From contig DQVU01000171.1 of the NCBI GenBank assembly GCA_015661585.1, positions 1 through 9,139 of the forward strand: a DNA stretch of 9,139 nt. The letters run 5' to 3'. The notes below the pieces were generated by a model. It was not told where the DNA came from, ran no database searches, and was given only the letters and a program-made list of their open reading frames with translations. Source of the DNA: Methanothermococcus okinawensis. Its GTDB lineage: Archaea > AGJL01 > Methanococci > Methanococcales > Methanococcaceae. Each line of letters begins with the position of its first letter. The stretch's first letter is position 1. This document shows, in pieces, positions 1 through 6,094 of the stretch. The position numbers and the translations under genes were made by a program.

Positions 1-7
1 TACATCC

Positions 8-30
8 AACCTAAGTCAAAGACTTAGGTT
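8..30. repeat. Perfect 10-bp inverted repeat with 3-nt loop
   Basis: AACCTAAGTC (8-17), AAA (18-20), GACTTAGGTT (21-30) form a perfect 10-bp stem. No T-run follows on either strand, so it is not a standard terminator. It could be the edge of a structured RNA, a protein-binding palindrome, or part of something that begins left of the window. Confidence 0.7.
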
Positions 31-295
31 ATCATTCCATTGCATAATATTTACCATAGGTAGAATATTGTATTGTTTTTAGGTTTAGAACGATATGATG
101 AATATATAATATAAAAAACACATCTCCTTCAAAACTTCTAAAAAAATCTTCTGTAAACTTTAATTTCTATCAAAATAATAATTATGAACAAAACCATTTA
201 ATAACGAAATAATTAAATCCAGAATAAAAAAATCCCAGATTGTCAAAAAACCCAATTAAGGATAAATAAAATAAAAAAGAGAAGTTCAGCAATTA

Positions 296-452
296 TTCCC
301 TCGAATGTTTCTGGACACTGGTAAAAAGTATGAATCCTGTTACTCCTCTCTCCTTAAAGGTGTGTTAATCCAAGAAGAGATTCCTGTTAACGATAGAATT
401 TCGTCCTTTTCCAGGTGTTAGGAATATCTGAGAAAAGGGATATATAGAGGGA
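296..452 (+). repeat. Diverged intergenic repeat, copy A
   Basis: This segment resembles 2696-2862. The best parts are CCTCGAAT (299-306 against 2699-2706) and a 3' block starting TAGAATTTC (394-402 against 2802-2810) that stays alignable with small gaps for about 55 nt. The middle also has similar patches (TTCTGGA, TCTGGACAC), but needs indels. Read from 391 in one frame, copy A gives IEFRPFPGVRNI, then a 1-nt deletion and a stop. Copy B in the matching frame gives VEFPPYPMFRNI, with several differences at third codon positions. I infer a decayed duplicated gene fragment. A repeated non-coding RNA is the alternative, because both copies run into T-rich DNA. Confidence 0.45.
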
Positions 453-542
453 GTTTTTTACTATCTTTTATAATATTAGTATTTTTTATTTATAAGTTTA
501 AAATGTTATGTCTGGTATATTTTCATTACCTCTTATTAGGAT

Positions 543-1079
543 CTACCACCACATATTTTTAATTCCCAGTAAATAGGCTACAATATTACTTGATAGATGT
601 ATCACAGGTGTAATGACCAATATTGTAACCACCATATCTAAGGTTAGAGGTGCAAAAGGATAGGCAAATAGCATTGCAAATACAACGAAGTCAAGTTGAT
701 CGAGTAGAGGTGCAGGTTTTCCCCGCTCTATTCCCAACCTTCTCTTGATAAAACTACCTACCATGTCCCCAAAGAGGGCACCTAAGGATAGGAGAAAACC
801 AACATATATACATTTAAAAAGGTTATAATAGAACTCAGAGGTTCCTACTATATCCAGATTTAGAAGGATACTCTCAAAAGTAGCAGTGATACATCCACAG
901 AGTAAGCCAAAGAAAAACCCCCTATATGTAACCCCGTCACCTAATATTCTTCTTCCATCTAAGAAGTACCTTCCTAAATCCACTGGAGTACCTCCACCAA
1001 ATACACAGGCTGCAGCATTTGCAACGTAGGCTGGTAGAATATATATCAAAGAGTTAAAGAGTATTTGAACAGGATTCAT
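543..1079 (-). CDS. carS: CDP-archaeol synthase
   Basis: This is an integral membrane CTP:2,3-bis-O-(geranylgeranyl)-sn-glycerol 1-phosphate cytidylyltransferase. It makes CDP-activated unsaturated archaeol, the precursor to which polar head groups are added. The 178-residue protein is almost entirely hydrophobic helices with the polar motifs expected of the CarS/DUF46 family: PAYVAN (16-21), DGRRILGDGVTYRG (41-54), GALFGDMVGSFIKRRLGI (99-116) and APLLDQLDF (123-131). The conserved acidic and Lys/Arg residues of these loops are present. I place the start at the ATG at 1077-1079 because a GGGGGGT ribosome binding site lies just upstream; an in-frame TTG at 1089-1091 would put that site inside the gene. 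It is divergent from a geranylgeranyl-reductase-like gene that acts later in the same lipid pathway. Length is normal and the reading frame is intact. Confidence 0.93.
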   Translation of the reverse strand: MNPVQILFNSLIYILPAYVANAAACVFGGGTPVDLGRYFLDGRRILGDGVTYRGFFFGLLCGCITATFESILLNLDIVGTSEFYYNLFKCIYVGFLLSLGALFGDMVGSFIKRRLGIERGKPAPLLDQLDFVVFAMLFAYPFAPLTLDMVVTILVITPVIHLSSNIVAYLLGIKNMWW

Positions 1080-1111
1080 AAGACCCCCCAAAATCTCTTA
1101 TAAAATTTTAA

Positions 1112-1119
1112 TTTATATT
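1112..1119 (-). promoter_or_regulatory. Probable TATA box of carS
   Basis: TTTATATT on the + strand reads AATATAAA towards carS. Initiation about 26 nt downstream would fall near 1090, giving a leader of roughly ten nucleotides that contains the GGGGGGT ribosome binding site. This is inferred from spacing alone. Confidence 0.4.
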
Positions 1120-1286
1120 AAACTTCTAATTAAAATAAAAATTTTCACATATTTTCATAGATCATTTTTTTTTGGAAGATGGATATGAACTGCTATTTTC
1201 TAAAAAGAAAGTTCTATGAAGTATAGTAGTACTCCACATATTTTCAAGTCTAAAATGTTGATCCAACTCTAATCCCATAAGTTGTT

Positions 1287-1320
1287 ATTATAACTATTAT
1301 AACTATTATAATTTATAACT
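1287..1320. repeat. 9-bp AT-rich tandem repeat before the reductase gene
   Basis: ATTATAACT occurs at 1287-1295 and 1296-1304, followed by the variant ATTATAATT at 1305-1313 and a partial unit. It overlaps the presumed promoter of the + strand reductase gene. Slippage in the copy number would shift promoter elements relative to one another; this is inference. Confidence 0.6.
1312..1319 (+). promoter_or_regulatory. Possible TATA box of the reductase gene
   Basis: TTTATAAC lies about 52 nt before the ATG at 1368. Initiation some 26 nt downstream would give a leader of about 26 nt that includes AGGGGAAC next to the start codon. The surroundings are so AT-rich that other TATA positions (for example TTATAATTT near 1339-1347) cannot be excluded. 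Confidence 0.3.
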
Positions 1321-1367
1321 ACAATTATAATATTATGTTATAATTTAACAAAGATTATAGGGGAACT

Positions 1368-2594
1368 ATGGATCTGGATAGATATGACGTTGTTATTGTT
1401 GGAGGAGGACCAATAGGTTGTATCACTGGAGAGAATATAAAACATCATAAGGTGTTAATTGTTGAGGAGCATAGCACGGTGGGAGTTCCTCTGCAGTGTG
1501 GAGGGCTTGTTAGTAGAAAGGGGGTGAGGGAGTTAGGATACCCAAAAGGTGTGGTAAACAAAGTTAAAGGGGCTTATATATTCTCAAAAAATAGATGTAT
1601 AAAAATTGAAGATAGAGACATCAGGGCCTACGTATTTGAAAGGAAAATTATGGACAAGGATATAGCAAAGAGAGTGTCTAAGAAGGTTGATTTTCTACTT
1701 AAAGCCTATGGTAGATTGGTTAAAACTCCCTACTGCCAGGAGGAAAATAGATCGGAGGATATCCTCAATTTCAAAAATCAGGTTAAGAGGGAGAGGAAGT
1801 ACTCACTCTCTGTAAATTTCATGGGAGATAACTACTATTTAAATCCTAAGGTTATAGTTGGTGCAGATGGGGTAAAGTCCAGTATTGGAAGATCTGCAGG
1901 GATACCTATGATTAGAGAGGTACTCTCTGGGGCTCAACTTGAGATGGTTAACGTAGATGTTGACAGTGATTTTGTCTATGTATTTTTAGATAAATCTTAC
2001 TCTAAAGACTTCTTTGCATGGATAATCCCCATGGGAGAGGATAGGGTAAGGGTCGGCCTATGTGATACGTCAGATGGATACAACAAACTTATTAACCTTA
2101 TAGAGAATCATCCTGTAGTCTCTCAGATGCTGAAGGGCGGTGTCCCTGTAGAGTTCTCTGTAGGAGCCCTTCCTATAGGGTATGCAAAGGAGACGGTTAA
2201 AAATAACCTCCTCCTTGTTGGAGATGCTGCGGGACATGTGAAGCCTTTAAGTGGAGGGGGGTTATACTATGGGGCAAAATGCGCCAAGATCTGTGGAAGT
2301 GTTATAGAAGAATACCTCAGGGAAGAGCATGATATTGGATACTTGAAAAAATATCATAAACTCTGGAAAAGGGAAATATGGAGAGAGATTGATTTTGGGC
2401 TTAAGTTTAGACATGTCTTAAAGAAGATGGACGACAACAAAATAGACAAACTTCTAGAGTTTATCGAGAAAAACGAACTTATAGGCTACATTGTAGAAAA
2501 GGGAGATATAGACAATCCCTCCAAGGTACTAGAAGGGATATTCAAAAAATTTTTAGGATGTTGTATAAAAAGTTTATTAAATAAATCAGAATAG
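1368..2594 (+). CDS. Geranylgeranyl reductase family FAD-dependent oxidoreductase
   Basis: This is probably a digeranylgeranylglycerophospholipid reductase-type flavoprotein that saturates the isoprenoid chains of archaeal ether lipids. The 408-residue protein has the dinucleotide-binding GGGPIG (12-17) after strand DVVIV, the acidic end of the second strand (VEE, 32-34), the QCGGLV segment (43-48) typical of the family, VGADG (164-168), and the FAD-binding GDAAGHVKPLSGGG (285-298). The C-terminal helical part (about 320-400) is charged and weakly conserved, as usual. The ATG at 1368 is preceded by AGGGGAAC. One oddity is a very polar segment at about 122-146, rich in Glu, Lys and Arg, that looks like an extra loop between two strands. 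It is divergent from carS, which supports a lipid role. Other reductases of the family act on geranylgeranyl diphosphate or quinones, so the exact substrate is not settled. Confidence 0.82.
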   Translation: MDLDRYDVVIVGGGPIGCITGENIKHHKVLIVEEHSTVGVPLQCGGLVSRKGVRELGYPKGVVNKVKGAYIFSKNRCIKIEDRDIRAYVFERKIMDKDIAKRVSKKVDFLLKAYGRLVKTPYCQEENRSEDILNFKNQVKRERKYSLSVNFMGDNYYLNPKVIVGADGVKSSIGRSAGIPMIREVLSGAQLEMVNVDVDSDFVYVFLDKSYSKDFFAWIIPMGEDRVRVGLCDTSDGYNKLINLIENHPVVSQMLKGGVPVEFSVGALPIGYAKETVKNNLLLVGDAAGHVKPLSGGGLYYGAKCAKICGSVIEEYLREEHDIGYLKKYHKLWKREIWREIDFGLKFRHVLKKMDDNKIDKLLEFIEKNELIGYIVEKGDIDNPSKVLEGIFKKFLGCCIKSLLNKSE

Positions 2595-2695
2595 ATTATA
2601 ATACCCGAGTTCCCGTTAAAAATCTTAAAAAATTTATAAAATAATGAGAAGATAAAAAATAAGGAAAAGGTTGTTTTAAAATAAAAAACCTCTAT

Positions 2696-2862
2696 TTACC
2701 TCGAATATAAATATATCTCCTATCCACTTCTGAAGATTGGAGAAAGGGAAGATTCTCTGGACACCTCTTAACTACAACTGTGGATATCCTTTATACCATG
2801 GTAGAATTTCCTCCGTATCCCATGTTCAGAAACATCCTGAGATATGGGTATATTTTTATTTT
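2696..2862 (+). repeat. Diverged intergenic repeat, copy B
   Basis: This is the counterpart of 296-452. All three + frames are unusually open in this GC-richer segment. The frame that contains VEFPPYPMFRNI from about 2801 matches IEFRPFPGVRNI in copy A at 7 of 12 residues, and four of the differing codons differ only in the third base. Copy B stays open in this frame through a T-rich tail, while copy A is shifted and stopped. It is either a fragment of a lost gene, such as a transposase, or a repeated RNA element; I do not recognise the peptide. Confidence 0.45.
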
Positions 2863-2878
2863 TTATATTATTTTTTTA
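2852..2878 (+). terminator. T-rich run, possible terminator of the reductase transcript
   Basis: Runs of five to seven T residues lie directly after repeat copy B. Archaeal transcription commonly ends at such U-tracts without a strong hairpin. It lies about 260 nt past the reductase stop codon, so it would leave a long 3' end or end a separate transcript from copy B. Confidence 0.3.
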
Positions 2879-3017
2879 ATCATTTACTTTGATGGGAAGT
2901 AGTAAAAAAATAATATTAATAATTTAATATATGTCTATTTTTGGATATTTTCTGAGTAGTAAGATAGGATTTGGTTTATAATTCTTATTATTTTGACAGG
3001 AATAATGTTGATAAATA

Positions 3018-3965
3018 TTACATTAAAATTAAAAATCCTATTATAAATATATCTAAGAGTAAAGTAATAGCTCCATTTATCATAACTATTTTTGTCCCAA
3101 GTTTTGGTCCAAAGAGGGCCATATGTAGAGGTAAGGAGTGTTTTACGTATCGAGATGAGAAGGTTATTACATTCCCAATAATAAGACCTATCAACACCTC
3201 CTTTGGGTTTAGTATATTCTCTCTCAAAAATCCTCCAGCCATTACTACAGCCCCGTAAACATTTATCACTTCAGTTAAGGCTAGTAAACCAATATTCGGA
3301 TTTAAATTGAATGTTTTAGTTATAGGCATAATTAAACTGTTCAAGTATTGAAAAACCCCTAATTTAGATAGGAATATAACTAAAAACATGGTAGTATACA
3401 TTACCACTACTAATCTCTTTGAAAATTTCAATGTACTGTACAGGGAGGCCTTTATACTTTTCTTTTCATGACCTTTTATCTCTACCTCTCTTTCTATATT
3501 TCCATTCCTCGATAATCTATTTAGATAGAATATTCCTAATACAGTCTTTATAAGTGCTACACCTAACCTAATGAGTAAGAACAACACTCCAGTTAAACCT
3601 AGGATAGGTATTACAACAGGTAGGAAAAAAGTAAAGGTATGGGAAAGGATAGAAGGAAAAGAGTTGGCAAGGGAGGTTGCAATTACCTCCTCCTCACTTA
3701 TTTTATTACTTTTCAAACCTTCTGCTAAGATGGAGTATCCAACTGTAGGACTAAATAAACAGACCAGTATAGAAGAGAGGGAAAGGGAATTTATATTTAG
3801 GTGTTTCGTAAGAGGGAGTATATTTTTTGAGATCTTCTCCATGACACCTGAGTTAATTAGATAATCCATGATAAAGATTGTAGGGAGTACTACAGATATC
3901 AATTTTACAGTATAGATCAGGGATGTTTTAAATGATATGATTAAGATATCAATAAAAGGATGCAT
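3018..3965 (-). CDS. Gate-domain (nucleoside recognition) membrane protein
   Basis: This 315-residue multi-spanning membrane protein belongs to the archaeal group with two Gate (nucleoside-recognition) domains, related in fold to nucleoside transporters and SpoVM/YjiH-type proteins. Hydrophobic helices lie at about 10-35, 62-80, 108-147, 183-204, 224-246, 258-272 and 288-314. The first half has the conserved FSPTVGYSILAEGL (71-84) and SLANSFPSI (98-106). The second half has LTEVINVYGAVVMAGG (230-245), LIIGNVITFSSRYVKHSLP (261-279) and FGPKLGTKI (285-293). A polar linker at about 151-172 separates the halves. The ATG at 3965 follows AGGAGGGG by six bases, which is a strong site. No substrate can be assigned from sequence, and the neighbours do not help. 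Confidence 0.75.
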   Translation of the reverse strand: MHPFIDILIISFKTSLIYTVKLISVVLPTIFIMDYLINSGVMEKISKNILPLTKHLNINSLSLSSILVCLFSPTVGYSILAEGLKSNKISEEEVIATSLANSFPSILSHTFTFFLPVVIPILGLTGVLFLLIRLGVALIKTVLGIFYLNRLSRNGNIEREVEIKGHEKKSIKASLYSTLKFSKRLVVVMYTTMFLVIFLSKLGVFQYLNSLIMPITKTFNLNPNIGLLALTEVINVYGAVVMAGGFLRENILNPKEVLIGLIIGNVITFSSRYVKHSLPLHMALFGPKLGTKIVMINGAITLLLDIFIIGFLILM

Positions 3966-4003
3966 ATATAACCCCTCCTAATATTTTAAACACTGCTACT
4001 GAA

Positions 4004-4011
4004 AATATAAA
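4004..4011 (-). promoter_or_regulatory. Probable TATA box of the Gate-domain gene
   Basis: AATATAAA on the + strand reads TTTATATT towards the gene. About 26 nt downstream gives a start of transcription near 3981, leaving a leader of about 16 nt that contains AGGAGGGG. Confidence 0.45.
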
Positions 4012-4170
4012 AATTAAAGGTGAAGGGTGAAAGTTTGAGGTTGTAATAAGAGGAAATTAGAGATCGCTAAAACATGGATGTGGAAGATATTTGAATATCT
4101 ATAAAACCACTTGTAAGAGTTTTAAAACTGAGGTCAGAATGGAAGGACGAAAACGCTATCTAATCATTCT

Positions 4171-4590
4171 TTAACCTTTAACTTTCTCCACAACTAAGAA
4201 CACCCCTTCAATCCCAACTATTCTAACTATATCACCTTTTTTTAAAGGTTCTCTCCCTTTAATATGCCATTTTTCATTGTCTATGGTGATCAGTCCCTGT
4301 CCATTCTTATCTAAGTCTACAGGTAGAATTATCTCTCTCCCTATAAATTTCTCGGGACCTATCTTTATATCTTTCCCTGCTTTATATACCATACTCTGTA
4401 AAATAACAACTGTAACCATCCCTGCAACTAGGGCGAGGGGTAGTGCCAAAGATGGGGCGTAGAGTAGCATTACACCGTATATAGTCAGGGATATCCCAAC
4501 TGCTGGAAAGTAAAGACCAGGTATAATAGATTCAAGGAGTATAAATAATAATCCTACTAAAATTAACAGGTATCCTATGTTTAATATCAT
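4171..4590 (-). CDS. nfeD: Short NfeD-like membrane protein
   Basis: This 139-residue protein is of the short NfeD class. Three hydrophobic helices (about 2-23, 26-44 and 46-68) include the typical E20-x-x-x-PGLYFPAVGI segment. A soluble OB-fold-like domain follows (about 82-138), with FIGREIILPVDL, GQGLITIDNEKW and the closing KKGDIVRIVGIEGVFLVVE. I chose the ATG at 4588-4590 because AGGTGAT stands three bases before it, matching the spacing seen before mobA and marker 6. The frame stays open upstream to 4713, but those 41 residues run through a GC-rich hairpin and are not NfeD-like. Family members usually pair with a stomatin/prohibitin protein (slipin) in membrane quality control; no such partner is in this window. 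Confidence 0.85.
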   Translation of the reverse strand: MILNIGYLLILVGLLFILLESIIPGLYFPAVGISLTIYGVMLLYAPSLALPLALVAGMVTVVILQSMVYKAGKDIKIGPEKFIGREIILPVDLDKNGQGLITIDNEKWHIKGREPLKKGDIVRIVGIEGVFLVVEKVKG

Positions 4591-4600
4591 AATATCACCT

Positions 4601-4640
4601 TCACCTCGAAGCCTCGCCCTTTCGGAGGAGGAGATCGTGA
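4601..4640 (-). other. GC-rich hairpin in the nfeD leader, possible insertion-element end
   Basis: On the - strand, CCTCCTCC, GAAA, GGGCGAGG form an eight-position stem with one C-C mismatch and one G-U pair, capped by a GNRA tetraloop. TCAC/GTGA (4637-4640 and 4601-4604) can close outside it. On the + strand the segment CCTCGCCCTTT...GGAGGAGGAG (4612-4633) resembles the right-end hairpin of many IS200/IS605 elements (CCxCGCCCTTTAGGGCGxGGAGGA style, from memory) and also resembles 4854-4877. The ribosome binding site of nfeD lies right beside it, so it may affect translation. Confidence 0.45.
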
Positions 4641-4773
4641 TAACCCCAAGGGTGTATAATTTTCTCAATATTTTTACTACTATTTTGTATGATGTATCTC
4701 TTAAGCCTTTCAATCTTTCAATGATATTACTTTCTCATTCTCATTTCCTCTGTTATCTTATTATGATTTTAGA

Positions 4774-4880
4774 GGCACCTTGATCGTGCTCGATAACACC
4801 ACCCGACTTGTGAAGCCGAGGTAAGGTAGTAGAGTATAGTTTCCCTGCAATATCCTGTCCTTTAGGGCGGAGAAGAAGCC
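4774..4880 (+). mobile_element. Decayed IS200/IS605-type right end (tnpB 3' scar)
   Basis: The end CTGTCC-TTTA-GGGCGG-AGAAGAAGCC (4855-4880) has the form of the right-end hairpin found after tnpB in IS200/IS605 and IS1341-type elements, where the 3' guide RNA ends. The stem has two G-U pairs. Upstream, two frames give ILEAP (ending 4779) and GTLIVLDNTTRLVKPR (4774-4821, then TAA). Short EAP- and basic-ending tails like these are common at TnpB C-termini, but they are too short to prove it. No transposase body is present, so this would be a solo end or a deletion remnant. The call rests on remembered family patterns, not a search. Confidence 0.42.
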
Positions 4881-5506
4881 AATCTTCTCAAATCCTCGAA
4901 GGTATTTATATTTATAAATACCCTTTTACTTTTATCTATATCCTTTGAAGATACATATAGAGGGTTCAACCTCTGAATTAACTCCCTTATAGGAATCCCT
5001 TTATTTTTAACCGTTGTTTCCTTTACCAACTTTTCTAAGATATTTAAAGAAGATCTCTTATATAGAGAGAAAAGGGGCTCAATGTATCCATTCTCGTGTT
5101 TAGGTACTATACAGTTATAACCTTTAGATTCTGCAGTATCTATATACTTCAGTAGGTTCTCTATGGATTCTCTATTTATAAAGGGTGTATCACAGGGAAG
5201 TACAAGAATCCAATATCCCTCAGTTACCCTCATGCCTGAGAGTATTCCTACTATAGGCCCTCCGTTGTATATCACATCCCATGTTATACTCTGTCTGTAT
5301 TTCTTCAACAGATAGAATATCTTATCGATGTGACCACCATCTAAATATCTCATATTTTTAAACACTACAACGAAGGGGATCCTCATCTCCACAAGTACTC
5401 TGATAGTACTCTCTATCAGATAACCTTCTCCCCATCTCCTAAATGGTTTCTCACCACCTAACCTCTCTGCATTACCTCCCGAGAGTACAATCGCTGAAAT
5501 CTTCAT
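4862..5506 (-). CDS. mobA: Molybdenum cofactor guanylyltransferase (MobA-like)
   Basis: This cytoplasmic nucleotidyltransferase is expected to attach GMP from GTP to molybdopterin (tungsto- or molybdopterin) to give the dinucleotide cofactor of formylmethanofuran and formate dehydrogenases. The 214-residue protein has the nucleotide-binding LSGGNAERLGGEK (8-20), GGPIVGI (82-88), the metal-binding PCDTPF (104-109), YIEPLFSLY (141-149) and the C-terminal NINTFEDL (199-206). ATG 5506 has GTGAT three bases upstream. The last residues LASSPP and the stop codon lie inside a hairpin resembling an insertion-element right end, so the original C-terminus was probably replaced. The core fold appears complete. 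A MobA-like protein with another nucleotide or partner is possible. Confidence 0.85.
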   Translation of the reverse strand: MKISAIVLSGGNAERLGGEKPFRRWGEGYLIESTIRVLVEMRIPFVVVFKNMRYLDGGHIDKIFYLLKKYRQSITWDVIYNGGPIVGILSGMRVTEGYWILVLPCDTPFINRESIENLLKYIDTAESKGYNCIVPKHENGYIEPLFSLYKRSSLNILEKLVKETTVKNKGIPIRELIQRLNPLYVSSKDIDKSKRVFININTFEDLRRLASSPP

Positions 5507-5542
5507 AATATCACAGTGTATAAAAAATAATTATAATGAAAA

Positions 5543-5550
5543 TTTATATT
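5543..5550. promoter_or_regulatory. TATA box between divergent mobA and marker 6
   Basis: TTTATATT on the + strand places initiation near 5572, about 18 nt before the GTG start of marker 6. Read on the - strand, the same AT block gives TATAAAT and would start mobA near 5520, about 14 nt before its ATG. One TATA region could therefore serve both directions, although nearby AT-rich alternatives exist. Confidence 0.4.
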
Positions 5551-5580
5551 AATTGTAATATAAATATAAATATTAACAAC

Positions 5581-5586
5581 GGTGAT
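5581..5586 (+). promoter_or_regulatory. Ribosome binding site fixing a GTG start for marker 6
   Basis: GGTGAT lies three bases before GTG 5590-5592, the same spacing as before nfeD. It argues against the upstream in-frame ATG at 5536, whose 18 extra residues are an Asn/Ile run encoded by promoter-like AT DNA. Confidence 0.75.
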
Positions 5587-5589
5587 ACT

Positions 5590-6042
5590 GTGAAAACAAA
5601 AGTTATAGTTCTATCTGAAGATGCCAAGACCTCTCCCTCAAGACTCTTCAGATTTTTGAATTCTCTAAATTACAATATCAGGGTAAAGGAGACATGTTTT
5701 GGAGCGTATATTGAGGGAGAAGATGAGGTTGTTGATGAGGTTGCCAACATAGTTAGAAACTTAGAGAGGAATAAGATCTTCTGTAAGGATAGGGGATATC
5801 CAATATGGGATAAGAGGGTATGTAGGGCTTACAGAGGAGGGGGTCCTAGGTTTGGATTCCACCAGTTGGAGGCTGAACAGAGAACCTTGGAGTTAATATC
5901 TAAGGGATTGGAGGAATTGGAGAAGGGTAATTTAGAGGATGAGGAAATAGATAAGAAATATAAGGAGATTACCAGTAGGTATAAGAAGTTAGATGTTGAG
6001 AAGTTTAAGGAGATATTGGAAATAGAGACGGATCGATACTAA
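5590..6042 (+). CDS. Methanogenesis marker protein 6
   Basis: This protein belongs to the methanogenesis marker 6 family (DUF2102), which is found in genomes of methanogens. Its biochemical role is not established to my knowledge. From GTG 5590 it is 150 residues and soluble. Recognisable segments are VKETCFGAYIEGE (32-44), IFCKDRGYP (63-71), CRAYRGGGPRFGFHQLEAE (78-96), and a charged, Lys/Glu-rich helical tail (about 97-150). Cysteines at 36, 65 and 78 fall in or next to the conserved blocks. The GTG start is set by GGTGAT and by where family similarity begins. It is divergent from mobA, whose product serves molybdenum/tungsten enzymes of methanogenesis; whether the two are functionally linked is only suggestive. 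The tail looks longer than the compact core, but I cannot measure it against the family here. Confidence 0.85.
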   Translation: MKTKVIVLSEDAKTSPSRLFRFLNSLNYNIRVKETCFGAYIEGEDEVVDEVANIVRNLERNKIFCKDRGYPIWDKRVCRAYRGGGPRFGFHQLEAEQRTLELISKGLEELEKGNLEDEEIDKKYKEITSRYKKLDVEKFKEILEIETDRY

Positions 6043-6094
6043 AATTAAGGCAATGGATACATTTATAGTTAAACAAATAACATTTTAAAAGTAC

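Larger units (their letters stand above)
1..542. other. Gene-poor AT-rich region left of carS
   Basis: No intact gene is recognised here. The stretch holds a perfect short hairpin at its left edge (8-30), AT-rich DNA without a convincing ribosome binding site, and a more GC-rich segment at about 296-452 that resembles the segment at about 2696-2862 (described separately). Short open frames occur in the GC-richer part, for example 305-421 on the + strand (38 residues from ATG), but that frame has no GGTGAT or GGAGG site before it and I recognise no family. Confidence 0.6.
2595..3017. other. Gene-free region between convergent genes
   Basis: This lies between the 3' ends of the reductase and the Gate-domain protein. 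It contains repeat copy B (about 2696-2862), a T-rich run at 2852-2878 that could end the reductase transcript, ACTTTGATGGG at 2886-2896 (repeated at 8793-8803), and an 18-bp AT-rich match at 2977-2994 to 8728-8745. The frame opening at the ATG at 2798 would encode 34 residues ending in a hydrophobic segment, but it lacks a ribosome binding site, so I do not call it a gene. Confidence 0.55.

Noticed and set aside
2798..2902. Possible 34-residue membrane peptide starting MVEFPPYP
   Set aside because: No ribosome binding site, and the hydrophobic part is encoded by a T-rich tract likely to be a terminator; treated as part of repeat copy B.
2971..3258. Open frame on the + strand opposite the Gate-domain gene
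   Set aside because: It overlaps the real - strand gene, has low-complexity composition and no ribosome binding site.
3571..3864. 97-codon + strand frame inside the Gate-domain gene
   Set aside because: Antisense to conserved membrane helices of the real gene; no family-like motifs.
4085..4100. AGATATT-TG-AATATCT palindrome upstream of the Gate-domain gene
   Set aside because: Short and AT-rich; expected by chance in this composition, with no link to a promoter position.
4277..4462. Short + strand frame opposite nfeD
   Set aside because: Antisense shadow of the OB-like domain and helices of nfeD.
4577..4783. 68-codon + strand frame covering the nfeD start and the intergenic gap
   Set aside because: It overlaps the nfeD start and runs through the hairpin region; only its last residues (ILEAP) were kept as a hint of a tnpB tail.
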